Shown here: positions 1-10,070 of the stretch, in pieces
How positions within the stretch are numbered: position 1 is the first letter of the stretch
How the letters are laid out: every line of letters starts with the position of its first letter
Made by a program: the position numbers and the translations under genes
Notes under the pieces: generated by a model
The model's input: only the letters and a program-made list of their open reading frames with translations
What the model was told of the DNA's origin: nothing
Database searches by the model: none
DNA from: Buchnera aphidicola (Pemphigus obesinymphae)
Lineage (GTDB): Bacteria > Pseudomonadota > Gammaproteobacteria > Enterobacterales > Enterobacteriaceae
DNA length: 64,000 nt
Assembly: GCF_026122815.1 (NCBI RefSeq)
Contig: NZ_JAIWQW010000001.1
Span: 1 to 64,000 of the forward strand
Direction: 5' to 3'

Positions 1-46
1 CTGTACCACTAGGAGCAGAAACGATAAAAAGTATACCTTTATTCAT
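1..46 (-). CDS. gmk: Guanylate kinase, N-terminal fragment (cut by window edge)
   Basis: The first 15 codons of a minus-strand gene are visible, starting from an ATG at 46-44. They read MNKGILFIVSAPSGT, which matches the start of enterobacterial guanylate kinase including the beginning of its P-loop (SAPSG.GKS). The enzyme phosphorylates GMP or dGMP to the diphosphate with ATP in the cytoplasm. The rest lies left of the window. It follows ygfZ in the same direction after a gap of 186 bases. The identification rests on a short stretch, but the motif is distinctive. Confidence 0.8.
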   Translation of the reverse strand, partial: MNKGILFIVSAPSGT

Positions 47-232
47 AATTTTAAAATACGTTTACAAATTTTTACTCATATCATCGATAATGAATATGTT
101 TAATCAAAATAATATACTATTCTATTGTGCAAATATAGTCTATATATGCAATTAATTAAAATATTTTAAATAAAAAAAACATAAATAATTAAATCATTTA
201 AAATATAAAAACATTTTATTTTTTTATAAAAT

Positions 233-1192
233 TTAATTAATTATATACAACAAACTATTTTTATCACCATACACTCGTAATATACTATGAATATCTAAGT
301 TATTACGTAAAATAGCTTGAATCCAAACAGAACCATCATACATAGCAATAGATACCAGTACATAACCTATTGCATACCAAGATTCATTTTTTTTTAGTTC
401 TACAACAGAACCAATCTCTGGAATATTCGAATTAGATACACTAAATAACCGATACAAAGAATGCTTATTAATCGATCGAAATTTCATTTTCGCAATTACT
501 TCTTGACCACAATAACAACCTTTTTTAAAATCTATTCCTTTCAATTTTTCTAAATTTATAGACAAAGGAACAAATTTATTCATCATTTTTTTACTAACAA
601 CAGGAAAGTTAGCTTCAATATCTAACGATAACCATTGTTGACTTGTAGTTAAAAAATTATTTTTTTGTTTTAAAAAATGAATTATTTTATGATCTTTAGG
701 AATAATTAATAAAAAACGTTCTTCTGGTACATTGATACATAATATAGTTATATTTTTTTCTGTTATTAACATATTATTTTTGTCTGGAAGATTAATAAAT
801 AATTCTGTCAATATTTCTCGAGATTTACAACCGACTATACCAAATAATGAAAAATTATTTTCTTCACTAATTGTGATTTTAGAAAAAATTGAATATTTTT
901 TTAATTCGCTAATTTGTATTTCAGTAACATCATTTTTTATAATATATGCGTAACCATTATTAAAATGGAATAAACGTAAAACGCCCCATACTTTACCATT
1001 AACATTACAATGAGCGCAAATAATGTGTTTATTAAATTGTAATGAATTCATATTAATTGTAAGCTGACTTTGCAAATATACCTTACTATCATCTCCAGAT
1101 ATTTTGATTAATGACCAATCTTCTAATTCAATTACATTAAATGACAATCTTTTAGAAGGATAAACTAATTTTTCAAATTTTATTTTTGTCAT
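233..1192 (-). CDS. ygfZ: YgfZ/GcvT-like folate-binding protein, Fe-S and tRNA modification factor
   Basis: A 319-residue protein, close to the E. coli length of 326. The family signature K-G-C-Y-x-G-Q-E is present near residues 222-229 as KKGCYCGQE, with the conserved Cys. YgfZ is a cytoplasmic, tetrahydrofolate-binding protein that helps certain iron-sulfur enzymes, notably the tRNA methylthiolase MiaB in E. coli (established knowledge). miaB is also retained in this window at 6998, so the pair makes functional sense. The gene diverges from prfB across 265 bases and is followed by gmk on the same strand. It is intact, with no frameshift seen. Confidence 0.93.
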   Translation of the reverse strand: MTKIKFEKLVYPSKRLSFNVIELEDWSLIKISGDDSKVYLQSQLTINMNSLQFNKHIICAHCNVNGKVWGVLRLFHFNNGYAYIIKNDVTEIQISELKKYSIFSKITISEENNFSLFGIVGCKSREILTELFINLPDKNNMLITEKNITILCINVPEERFLLIIPKDHKIIHFLKQKNNFLTTSQQWLSLDIEANFPVVSKKMMNKFVPLSINLEKLKGIDFKKGCYCGQEVIAKMKFRSINKHSLYRLFSVSNSNIPEIGSVVELKKNESWYAIGYVLVSIAMYDGSVWIQAILRNNLDIHSILRVYGDKNSLLYIIN

Positions 1193-1457
1193 TATACTGT
1201 TACCTGCAATAATTTTAAGTGACCTATTATTACATTATTAGAACATTTATAAAAATTAATATATATTGTTTTTTACAATATTTTATACGCATTGCACATA
1301 AAATTATTTCGATTTAAAAAAAACAATTGTTTAAAAAAACATTTATTATAAATTAACATTATTTTATTTATAATAAAAATATTTATTACTACAAGTAATA
1401 AATTTTATAAATATAACTAAACTTTGTTTAAAATAAATTTAAAAGGATAATAAAAAT

Positions 1458-2555
1458 ATGTTTGAAATTAATTTCATAAGAAACAAGATAAAAAATCTTG
1501 ATGAACGAACAAAAATATTAGAAAAAATTTTAAAATATAATACAATAAAAGAACGCGTAATTGAACTTAATTGCGAATTAGAAAATCCTAAAATATGGAA
1601 CAATTCTCAACTAATAAAGAATATCAATCAAGAATCTTTTCGATTAAAAAGAACTATCAATTCAATTAAAGAAATAAAAAAAAATATTAAAGAAATTATT
1701 CATTTTTTACACCTTAATGTAATAAAATCCAATAAAAATATTTTGTATGATATTAAAAAAGAATTACAAATAACAGAAAAAAAAATTAATATGTTAGAAT
1801 TTTATCGTATGTTTTCTAAAAAACACGATCATTTAAATTGTTATATTGATTTACAAGCTGGATCTGGAGGTACAGAAGCTCAAGATTGGGCAAAAATGTT
1901 GCTTCGTATGTATTTAAAATGGAGTAATGAAAAAGGTTTTAAAACAAATATTATTGAAGAATCAGAAGGAGATATAGCAGGTATCAAATCAGCTACTATA
2001 AAAATTAGTGGAGAATATGCTTTTGGATGGTTACGTACAGAAAACGGAATTCATCGTTTAGTTCGGAAAAGTCCTTTTAATGCAAATAATCGAAGACATA
2101 CCTCATTTTGTTCTGCTTTTATATATCCGGATATAGATCACACCGTTTGTGTTAACATAAACACTGTAGATCTACGTATAGATGTTTACCGAGCATCAGG
2201 AGCAGGTGGTCAACATGTCAATAGAACAGAATCTGCAGTAAGAATCACTCATTTACCTACTGGTGTAACCACTCAATGTCAAAATGATCGTTCACAACAT
2301 AAAAATAAAGAACAAGCTATGAAACAAATGCAAGCAAAATTATACCAATTAGAAATTCAGAAAAAGAAAATAGAAAAAAAAGAATTAAATGGTAATAAAT
2401 CAGATATAGGTTGGGGACAGCAAATACGTTCTTATATATTAGACGATTCTAGAATAAAAGATATACGCACTGGTATAGAAACACGAGATGTACAATCCGT
2501 ACTTAACGGGAAATTAGATCAATTTATTACAACTAATTTAAAATTAGGATTTTAG
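1458..2555 (+). CDS. prfB: Peptide chain release factor 2
   Basis: 365 residues, the same length as E. coli RF2. It recognises UGA and UAA stop codons and triggers peptide release on the ribosome. The stop-codon-reading tripeptide SPF is at residues 205-207, and the catalytic GGQ at 250-252, the same numbering as E. coli. The gene reads through in one uninterrupted frame. At the E. coli frameshift site (codons 25-26, CTT TGA C) there is an ordinary TTA AAA (1530-1535), and no upstream Shine-Dalgarno-like stimulator is seen. Autoregulation by programmed +1 frameshifting is therefore absent. A ribosome-binding AAAGGA lies just upstream of the ATG. lysS follows after 8 bases, as in the E. coli prfB-lysS operon. 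Confidence 0.97.
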   Translation: MFEINFIRNKIKNLDERTKILEKILKYNTIKERVIELNCELENPKIWNNSQLIKNINQESFRLKRTINSIKEIKKNIKEIIHFLHLNVIKSNKNILYDIKKELQITEKKINMLEFYRMFSKKHDHLNCYIDLQAGSGGTEAQDWAKMLLRMYLKWSNEKGFKTNIIEESEGDIAGIKSATIKISGEYAFGWLRTENGIHRLVRKSPFNANNRRHTSFCSAFIYPDIDHTVCVNINTVDLRIDVYRASGAGGQHVNRTESAVRITHLPTGVTTQCQNDRSQHKNKEQAMKQMQAKLYQLEIQKKKIEKKELNGNKSDIGWGQQIRSYILDDSRIKDIRTGIETRDVQSVLNGKLDQFITTNLKLGF

Positions 2556-2563
2556 GAAAAAAT

Positions 2564-4078
2564 ATGTTAAAAAAAAACATTCTAAAAAATAAAATTCAAA
2601 AACCATTAAATCAAGAAGAAAAAATAAGAAAAAAAAAATTAATGGATATTTGTCAAGAAGGATTCAATTTTCCAAATAATTTTAAACCTAATACAACCAT
2701 TATTCAAATTCATGAACTGTATTTTTTAAAAACCAATGAATATCTAAAAACAAAAAATATTAAAATTAGTATTGCAGGAAGGATGACACAAAAAAGAATC
2801 ATGGGGAAAAGTTCTTTTTTTACATTACAAGATTCTGATGGGAAAATACAAATTTACGTTACAAAAAATATATGTCCTCTTAATTTTTATTCAGACCAAT
2901 TTAAAAAATGGAATTTAGGAGATATTATAGGTGTCACTGGTCATGTTTTTAAAACTAAAACTGGAGAACTCACAATATATTCACATACATTAACATTACT
3001 TACTAAAACACTGCGTCCTCTTCCAAATAAATTTCATGGATTATCTGATCCAGAAATTAAATATAGAAAACGTTACTTAGACTTAATTAGTAATGAAGAA
3101 TCACTAAAAATATTTAAAAAACGTTCTATCATTTTAAATATAATCCGTACTTTTATGTTAAACAATAATTTTTTAGAAGTAGAAACACCCATGATGCACA
3201 GTATTCCTGGAGGAGCTACAGCTCGTCCTTTTATTACACACCATAATGCTTTAAAAATAAATTTATACTTACGAATAGCACCTGAATTATATTTAAAACA
3301 ATTAATTATTGGAGGTTTTAATAAAATATTTGAAATTAATCGAAACTTTAGGAATGAAGGACTATCGACAAAACATAATCCTGAATTCACTATGATGGAA
3401 ACGTATATAACTTACGCTGATTATAAAGATATGATGCAATTCACAGAAAATCTTTTTAAACATATATCTAAAAAAATCAATAATAGTACGAAAGTATACT
3501 ATGGAGAATATACATTCGATTTTTCCAAAAAATTTAAAAGATTAACTATGAAACAAGCTATTCTTTTATTTAACAAAAATATAGCACCTTTAGATCTAAA
3601 AAATATAGAAATATTAAAAAATATTACATTAAAACTAAAAATTAAAGTTAACAAAAATTGGAAATTAGGACATTATATTGCACAAATTTTTGAAAAAACA
3701 GTAGAAAAAAAATTAATAGAACCTACATTTATCACAGATTATCCAATAGAAATATCACCTCTTGCAAAAAGGAATAGTATTGATAATACTATTGCCGATC
3801 GTTTTGAATTATTTATCGGCGGAAATGAAATAGGAAATGGTTTTTCTGAATTAAATGATGCAGAAGATCAAAAAAACAGATTTAATGAACAAATTTTAAA
3901 TAAATTATCTGAAAATGAACAACATATTTTATATGACAAAGATTACATTACGGCTCTTGAATACGGTTTACCTCCAACAGCCGGATTAGGTATTGGATTA
4001 GATCGTTTAATTATGATTTTTACAAATCAACACAGTATCAAAGATGTTATCTTATTCCCTACTCTTCGTCCTCTATAG
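2564..4078 (+). CDS. lysS: Lysyl-tRNA synthetase, class II
   Basis: 504 residues (E. coli LysS has 505). It charges tRNA-Lys with lysine in the cytoplasm. An N-terminal OB-fold anticodon-binding domain occupies roughly residues 60-150. The class II catalytic core follows: motif 2 is FRNEGLSTKHNPEF near residue 265, and motif 3 is GLGIGLDRL near the C terminus. The gene starts 8 bases after prfB with its own AGGA-like site and is co-transcribed with it. A strong hairpin terminator follows directly (4080-4121). An A9 run near 2629-2637 stays in frame. Confidence 0.97.
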   Translation: MLKKNILKNKIQKPLNQEEKIRKKKLMDICQEGFNFPNNFKPNTTIIQIHELYFLKTNEYLKTKNIKISIAGRMTQKRIMGKSSFFTLQDSDGKIQIYVTKNICPLNFYSDQFKKWNLGDIIGVTGHVFKTKTGELTIYSHTLTLLTKTLRPLPNKFHGLSDPEIKYRKRYLDLISNEESLKIFKKRSIILNIIRTFMLNNNFLEVETPMMHSIPGGATARPFITHHNALKINLYLRIAPELYLKQLIIGGFNKIFEINRNFRNEGLSTKHNPEFTMMETYITYADYKDMMQFTENLFKHISKKINNSTKVYYGEYTFDFSKKFKRLTMKQAILLFNKNIAPLDLKNIEILKNITLKLKIKVNKNWKLGHYIAQIFEKTVEKKLIEPTFITDYPIEISPLAKRNSIDNTIADRFELFIGGNEIGNGFSELNDAEDQKNRFNEQILNKLSENEQHILYDKDYITALEYGLPPTAGLGIGLDRLIMIFTNQHSIKDVILFPTLRPL

Positions 4079-4079
4079 A

Positions 4080-4121
4080 TTATACTAATATATTTAATAA
4101 AATATATTAGTATAAATTTTT
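4080..4121 (+). terminator. Rho-independent terminator of prfB-lysS
   Basis: A 16-bp perfect inverted repeat, 4080-4095 against 4100-4115, has a 4-base loop and is followed by five T at 4117-4121. It begins at the lysS stop codon, so it ends the prfB-lysS transcript before lysA. The stem is almost all A-T, typical for this genome. Confidence 0.75.
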
Positions 4122-4160
4122 ACACAAAAAAATATAAAAATAAATTAAAAAAGGATATGC

Positions 4161-5423
4161 ATGACAATATTTTTTGAAAAAAATAAAAAATCTATAAACA
4201 TAAAAAATATTTTATCATTGATAAAAAAAAACCATACCCCAATATGGATTTATGATGCAGAAACAATACTAAAAAAAATAAAAGAACTAAAAAAGTTTGA
4301 TATTATCAGATATGCACAAAAAGCATGTTCAAATATTCATATTTTAAAAATAATGCGCAAGTCTAACATAAAAATAGATGCTGTTTCCATAGGAGAAATA
4401 GAAAGAGCTCTTGCTGCAGGATTTACACCAAAAAATAATGAAATAGTTTTTACAGCAGATTTATTTGACAAAGAAACATTATTAAAAATAGTAGATTTAA
4501 AAATTACTATTAATGCCGGATCAATTGATATGTTAGAACAAATTGGGAAAATTTCTCCTGGTCACCATATTTGGTTAAGAATCAATCCTAAATTTGGACA
4601 TGGTCATAATAAAAAAACCAATACAGGTGGTGAAAACAGTAAACACGGAATATGGAACACTCATTCTGCTTTAGAAATCATAAAAAAATATAAATTAAAT
4701 TTAATCGGTCTTCACATGCATATTGGATCAGGCTCCAATTATAACCATTTAAAAAAAGTTTGTGATGCAATGGTAAATGAAGTCCTAAAATTAAATCAAA
4801 ACATTGCATCTATATCAGCAGGTGGAGGATTACCTATTCCATATCACTCCAACGATAAAAAAATAAACACAAAAAATTACTTTCAAATTTGGAACGAAGC
4901 ACGGGGGAAAATCGCCCAACATTTAAAACGTCCCATAGAATTAGAAATTGAACCCGGTCGTTTTTTAGTTGCAGAATCTGGTATATTATTAACTGAAGTT
5001 AGAGCCGTAAAAAAAATGGGCAAAAATAATTTTGTTCTAATAGATGCTGGATTTAACGATCTAATAAGACCTACTATGTATGGTAGTTATCACCGTATAT
5101 CTGCATTTTCTAAAAGTGGCGATTTAATAAAAACAGAAAAAAAAATTGATACTGTCGTAGGAGGACCATTATGCGAATCAGGAGATATTTTTACACAAAC
5201 AAAAGAAGGAAATATTAAAGCTAGAAAATTACCTATCTTAAAAGCAGGAGATTATCTAGTTTTCCATGATACAGGAGCTTATGGTGCTTCTATGTCTTCA
5301 AATTATAACAGTCGACCATTAATTGCTGAAATATTATTTAAAAATAATAAATTTTATACAATAAGAAAACGTCAAACCATATCAGATATGCTTAAATTAG
5401 AAACTGAATGTTTAATAACATAA
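4161..5423 (+). CDS. lysA: Diaminopimelate decarboxylase
   Basis: 420 residues, matching E. coli LysA (420). It is a PLP-dependent, fold type III enzyme that removes CO2 from meso-diaminopimelate, the last step of lysine synthesis. The PLP-lysine segment reads AQKACSNIHIL near residues 51-61. The glycine-rich phosphate site (SAGGGLPIPY) and the EPGR motif follow, and the C-terminal CESGD motif is present. The ATG is preceded by AAAGGA. Together with asd at 14.5 kb it indicates that lysine is still made, as expected of a nutritional symbiont. Confidence 0.96.
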   Translation: MTIFFEKNKKSINIKNILSLIKKNHTPIWIYDAETILKKIKELKKFDIIRYAQKACSNIHILKIMRKSNIKIDAVSIGEIERALAAGFTPKNNEIVFTADLFDKETLLKIVDLKITINAGSIDMLEQIGKISPGHHIWLRINPKFGHGHNKKTNTGGENSKHGIWNTHSALEIIKKYKLNLIGLHMHIGSGSNYNHLKKVCDAMVNEVLKLNQNIASISAGGGLPIPYHSNDKKINTKNYFQIWNEARGKIAQHLKRPIELEIEPGRFLVAESGILLTEVRAVKKMGKNNFVLIDAGFNDLIRPTMYGSYHRISAFSKSGDLIKTEKKIDTVVGGPLCESGDIFTQTKEGNIKARKLPILKAGDYLVFHDTGAYGASMSSNYNSRPLIAEILFKNNKFYTIRKRQTISDMLKLETECLIT

Positions 5424-5470
5424 CCTATTAAACAAAAAATTATTAAAAATTAATAACATAAGGGTCCGAA

Positions 5471-6320
5471 ATGAATCATATTTATATACCATTTCCAAAT
5501 TTAAATCCTATAGTTTTTTCTATAGGAAAAATTTCTTTACATTGGTATGGAATTATGTATCTTTTAAGTTTATTGTTTGCTTTATATATCAGTAAAAAAA
5601 AAATAAAAAAAATGAATGGACTCAACAAGAAATAGAAAATCTTATTTATAATTCTTTTTTTTCTCTCTTAATAGGCGGAAAATTAGGGTACATTATTTTC
5701 TATAATCCGTCGTATTACTTAAATAACATAAATAATATATTTAAAATATGGGAAGGAGGAATGTCTTTTCATGGAGGATTCATCGGAGTTGTAATAACTG
5801 TGTTTTTTTTTCAAAAAAAACAAAAAAATCTTTTCTACAAATTACAGATTTTATTGCTCCCTTAGTCCCTTTTGGATTAGGAGCTGGACGTATTGGCAAT
5901 TTTATTAATGGAGAATTATGGGGTAGAATTGCCATCAACATGCCTTTATCAATGTTATTTCCGGGATCCAAAGAAATAGATTTAACACTCAGTCAATCTA
6001 ATCCAGAATTGCAAATTTTAATAAAAAAATTTGGAGTACTTCCCAGACATCCTTCTCAAATATACGAATTCTTCTTAGAAGGAGTGATACTTTTTATTAT
6101 CTTACATCTGTTTACAAAAATAAAAACAAAAGAAGGAACTATTTCAGCAATATTTCTTATTAGTTATGGTATGTTACGTATTATTGCTGAATTTTTTCGA
6201 CAACCTGATCCACAAATTGGTTTATTATTTGGCATTATTACTATGGGCCAAATGCTTTCATGTCCAATGATTATAATTGGTATAGCTATAATTGTTAAAA
6301 ATTATGTCAAATATAAATAA
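5471..6320 (+). pseudogene. lgt: Prolipoprotein diacylglyceryl transferase, interrupted by two -1 frameshifts
   Basis: Lgt is an inner-membrane enzyme that attaches diacylglycerol to the lipobox cysteine of lipoproteins. Three frames are needed to read it. Frame A starts at the ATG 5471 (AGGG site just upstream), encodes MNHIYIPFPNLNP and the LHWYGIMY motif, and stops at 5633. Similarity continues one frame over from about 5611 (NEWTQQEIENL) to about 5811, covering the GGMSFHGG motif. It then shifts again to GAGRIGNFINGELWG and the FFRQPD motif, ending at 6320. Each shift needs one extra base: in or near A10/A8 at 5594-5612, and in T9/A8/A7 at 5803-5828. With two bases added the gene would be 283 codons (E. 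coli 291), and all family motifs survive. It may be a true pseudogene, an assembly error, or a gene expressed through transcriptional slippage. Confidence 0.9.
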
Positions 6321-6997
6321 TAATTATCGTCCAATAAATTTAAAAAAAAATTTAAATTCAAAAAAAAACTTAAAAAAGAAAAAATATTAATAAAAAATAC
6401 ATATTAACTTGAAATAAATAGGATCATAAAAATGATAAAATTAAACTTTTTCCAAAAAAAAATAAAAAATATATAAATATTAATTTAAATAAAAAATTTA
6501 AATAACTAAATTTATCAAAAATATTTCGACATTATTTTAAATTTCTATTTAACATTATTATTTATAAAATGAAAATAAATATTCTTCTTCAAAATATAAT
6601 TTAAAGAAGAATATTTTTTATGGACAGTTGTAGTTATTCACATATATAATTATTATTAAATAATAATCACATAATAAAATATTAAAAATCCTAAAAAACC
6701 ACTTTTGTTATTTTAAAAACTACAATCTGCCATTTCAATAAAACATTAATTTTTTTATTTTTTTAAAATATAAAAATATCTACATTTGATAAAAACAGAT
6801 ATTAATATACAGTAAATAACACATATTTTATATCATGAAAATAAAATAGGTACTGTTTATTATAATAAATTGTTTTAAAAAAAATTTAAAAGATACTTTA
6901 TTAATGATAAAAATTATTATAATAAAAATGCTTTATTTAAAATATAAAAATGTGTTTGGAATATATCCATTAATAAAATTATAAAAAATTAAAGAAA
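6321..6997. other. 677-base gap, probably eroded thyA-type locus
   Basis: No open frame with protein similarity is seen. In E. coli the gene after lgt is thyA (thymidylate synthase), so its absence here suggests erosion. The gap contains a well-formed hairpin terminator at 6577-6620 that lies more than 250 bases beyond the lgt stop. The last part presumably carries the miaB promoter, but A+T content makes a specific call unsafe. Confidence 0.5.
6577..6620 (+). terminator. Orphan hairpin terminator downstream of lgt
   Basis: Arms of 13 bp match perfectly (6577-6589 and 6604-6616), with a 14-base loop. The T-run continues through 6619. It ends no present gene closely. It may be the former terminator of a gene that used to lie between lgt and miaB. 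Confidence 0.6.
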
Positions 6998-8320
6998 ATG
7001 AAAAAAAAAATATATGTTAAAACTTGGGGTTGCCAAATGAATGAATATGATTCATCAATGATTATAGGCATACTAAAAAAAGAAAAAAATTACGAAGTTA
7101 CAGAAATACCAGAAAAAGCAGATATTCTAATTTTAAATACTTGTTCTATAAGAGAGAAAGCACAAGAAAAAGTATTTCACCAATTGGGAAGATGGAAAAA
7201 CCTAAAAAAAAATAAACCTAATTTAATTATTGCTGTTGGAGGATGTGTCGCCACACAAGAGGGACAAGAAATAAAAAAACGCGCAAAATACGTTGACATT
7301 ATATTTGGCACTCAAACTTTACACCGTTTACCAAAAATGATAAACACTTCTCGTGTACTAAAAGATACCACAATAGATATCACATTTCCTGAAATAGAAA
7401 AATTCGATTATCTACCAGAACCATGTACTCCTAATATATCTTCTTTTGTATCTATTATGGAAGGATGTAATAAATATTGCTCTTTCTGTATTGTACCTTA
7501 TACACGAGGTAAAGAAGTCAGCAGACCTTGTGACGATATTATATTTGAAATATCTGTTTTAGCTCAAAAAGGGGTAAGAGAAATAAATTTATTAGGACAA
7601 AACGTCAATGCTTATAAAGGAAGTACTTATAATGGGAAAATATGTACATTTGCAGAACTATTACGCATAATTTCAGAAATAGATGGAATCGATCGAATCC
7701 GTTTCACTACTAGTAATCCTATCGAATTTACAGATGATATAATTAATGTTTACCGCGATACTCCTAAGCTAGTAAGCTTTTTACATTTACCAGTACAAAG
7801 TGGATCTGATAAAATTTTAAAATTAATGAAAAGATCTCATACCGTATCAGAATACAAAACAATTATTAATAAATTATTGTATGTACGACCAAACATTCAA
7901 ATCAGTTCTGATTTTATCATTGGATTTCCAGGAGAAACTGAAAAAGATTTCCAAGATACCTTAAAATTGATTCATGATGTTAAATTTGATATGAGTTATA
8001 GTTTCTTGTACTCACCAAGACCAGGTACTCCAGCTGCTGATTTAAAAGATACCGTAAAAAAAGATACGAAAAAAAAACGATTATATATTTTACAAAATTT
8101 GATTAATCAACAAACCGTATATTGGAATAAAAAATTGTTACATAGTACTCAATCGGTACTTGTGGAAGGTGTTTCCAAAAAAAACATTATGCAACTATGT
8201 GGAAGAACAGAAAATAATAGAATTGTACACTTTACAGGATCACCCAATATGATAGGAAAATTTATAAATTTAAAAATTACTGATTATTATAGAAACACTT
8301 TGAAAGGACATATTATCTAA
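6998..8320 (+). CDS. miaB: tRNA-2-methylthio-N6-dimethylallyladenosine synthase
   Basis: 440 residues, somewhat shorter than E. coli MiaB (474). It is a radical-SAM enzyme with two 4Fe-4S clusters that adds the methylthio group to i6A37 of tRNAs. The N-terminal UPF0004 domain keeps its three cysteines (C12 in [11 protein letters not shown], one near 50 in LNTCSIRE, one near 84 in VGGCVA). The radical-SAM CxxxCxxC motif reads CNKYCSFC near residue 157, and a C-terminal TRAM domain follows. ybeY and ybeX come next, as in the E. coli miaB-ybeZ-ybeY-ybeX cluster, but ybeZ (the PhoH-like gene) is missing between miaB and ybeY. Confidence 0.95.
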   Translation: MKKKIYVKTWGCQMNEYDSSMIIGILKKEKNYEVTEIPEKADILILNTCSIREKAQEKVFHQLGRWKNLKKNKPNLIIAVGGCVATQEGQEIKKRAKYVDIIFGTQTLHRLPKMINTSRVLKDTTIDITFPEIEKFDYLPEPCTPNISSFVSIMEGCNKYCSFCIVPYTRGKEVSRPCDDIIFEISVLAQKGVREINLLGQNVNAYKGSTYNGKICTFAELLRIISEIDGIDRIRFTTSNPIEFTDDIINVYRDTPKLVSFLHLPVQSGSDKILKLMKRSHTVSEYKTIINKLLYVRPNIQISSDFIIGFPGETEKDFQDTLKLIHDVKFDMSYSFLYSPRPGTPAADLKDTVKKDTKKKRLYILQNLINQQTVYWNKKLLHSTQSVLVEGVSKKNIMQLCGRTENNRIVHFTGSPNMIGKFINLKITDYYRNTLKGHII

Positions 8321-8467
8321 ATTTAAAGCTTATTAAATAGTACTAGAACGTAAAAGATATATACAAAGTTTTAAAAATATATTTTAATAATTCAAATACT
8401 TATTTAACACGTATATCATAATTTATCAATGTAAAAATTTTAAGATATTAATCTTATTTTCACCAAA

Positions 8468-8926
8468 ATGAAAAATATAATACTAGATATACAAATAGCC
8501 TGTTCAAATAAAATTTATAGACCAGAAAAAAAAGATTTTGAAATATGGTTAAAAAAAATTTTAAAAGACAAAAAAAAAATGTATGAAATTACCATAAGAA
8601 TAGTGGATAAAACAGAAATACAAGAAATGAATTTAAAATACAGAGGTAAAAAAAAACCTACAAATATATTATCATTTACATATTCTGAAAACGAAAAAAA
8701 AAGTGTAATTTTTTTAGGAGATTTAATTATTTGCAACACTATCTTACAAGAAGAAGCAAAAATACAAAAAAAATTACTAAAATCTCATTGGGCACATATA
8801 ATCATACACGGAACTTTACATCTATTGGGATATAATCACGAAAATCATATTCAACAAAAAAAAATGGAATTTTTAGAGACCAATATAATGCTTGCATTAG
8901 GATATCAAAATCCATATTTATTTTGA
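8468..8926 (+). CDS. ybeY: Endoribonuclease / rRNA maturation factor YbeY
   Basis: 152 residues (E. coli 155). The metal-binding signature HGTLHLLGYNH is present near residues 115-125, with three histidines coordinating zinc. YbeY takes part in 16S rRNA 3'-end maturation and 70S ribosome quality control. It lies between miaB and ybeX in the conserved order. The preceding gap of 147 bases is where ybeZ would be in E. coli. Confidence 0.93.
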   Translation: MKNIILDIQIACSNKIYRPEKKDFEIWLKKILKDKKKMYEITIRIVDKTEIQEMNLKYRGKKKPTNILSFTYSENEKKSVIFLGDLIICNTILQEEAKIQKKLLKSHWAHIIIHGTLHLLGYNHENHIQQKKMEFLETNIMLALGYQNPYLF

Positions 8927-9004
8927 TAAACATGTTACTGAAAAAAACTACTTGTATTTAAAATCACATAATAAAACATATTTTAGAATATATATTGAAA
9001 TACT

Positions 9005-9874
9005 ATGAATGATGAAAATACACAAAACAAAGAAAATCGGAAAGGTTTTTTTTCTATTTTATTGCACCATATTTTCCATGACGAACCGAAAAACAAAGAA
9101 GATTTATTAAACCTAATAAGAGATTCAGAAGAAAATGAACTAATAGATCAAGAAACACGCGATATGTTAGAAGGTGTTATTGATATAACTAAACAACGTG
9201 TACGTGAAATTATGATTCCACGTTCACAAATGATTACATTAAAGCCAAATTATAATATCAATAAATGTTTAAATATAATCATTAAATCAGCTCATTCACG
9301 ATTTCCTGTCATGAGTAATGATACTAATTATGTTGAAGGTTTACTTATGGCTAAAGATTTACTGTCTTTCATGAAAAAATCACAAGAAGAATTCTCTATT
9401 AAAAATATTTTACGTCCAGCTATAGTAGTCCCCGAAAGTAAATATGTTAATCATATGTTAAAAGAATTTCGTTTAAAAAGATATCATATGGCAATAGTAA
9501 TAGATGAATTTGGAGCTGTATCTGGTTTAGTAACCATAGAAGATATTTTAGAATTAATTGTCGGGAAAATAGAAGATGAATACGATAACACTGCAAATAT
9601 CAATATTCTTCAATTAAATCAAAATACATTTAGTATTAAAGCGTTGACCCATATTAAAGAATTTAATGAAACTTTTAATACCAATTTTAAACACAAAGGA
9701 GTAGATACTGTCGGTGGATTAGTTATGCAACAATGTGGACATCTTCCAAGAAGAGGTGATATTATCAATATAAAAGGCTACAAATTTAAAATACATACAG
9801 CAAATAGCAGACGCATAATACAACTTCATGTTAATTTTCCGAAAAACATAGAAATAAATAAAACAAAAAAATAA
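9005..9874 (+). CDS. ybeX: CBS-domain protein YbeX (CorC family)
   Basis: 289 residues (E. coli 292). Two CBS domains (about residues 65-190) precede a C-terminal CorC/HlyC transporter-associated domain. The segment EIMIPRSQMITL opening the first CBS domain matches the family. No membrane segment is present, so it is cytoplasmic. In E. coli it is linked to magnesium/cobalt handling and ribosome metabolism, and its biochemical role is not settled. In E. coli lnt (apolipoprotein N-acyltransferase) follows ybeX. Here there are only 196 bases before leuS, so lnt is absent at this place. Confidence 0.9.
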   Translation: MNDENTQNKENRKGFFSILLHHIFHDEPKNKEDLLNLIRDSEENELIDQETRDMLEGVIDITKQRVREIMIPRSQMITLKPNYNINKCLNIIIKSAHSRFPVMSNDTNYVEGLLMAKDLLSFMKKSQEEFSIKNILRPAIVVPESKYVNHMLKEFRLKRYHMAIVIDEFGAVSGLVTIEDILELIVGKIEDEYDNTANINILQLNQNTFSIKALTHIKEFNETFNTNFKHKGVDTVGGLVMQQCGHLPRRGDIINIKGYKFKIHTANSRRIIQLHVNFPKNIEINKTKK

Positions 9875-10070
9875 AATTATATAATTATTTTATATATATC
9901 TGACAAAAATTTCATAAAATATAAATATATATAAAAAATTAATAAATCAAACATATTTTCATTATTTATAAATTAAATATAATTTATATATATAGCAATA
10001 ATAAATAATGATTATTTTTAAATTCTGCTTTAAAATAGAATTTTAAATCTTAATTGTATTAAATTATACC

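Noticed and set aside
5748-6320. A separate 190-residue protein start at 5748
   Set aside because: Its first about 20 residues are out-of-frame reading of the GGMSFHGG segment of lgt; the true similarity starts only near 5811.
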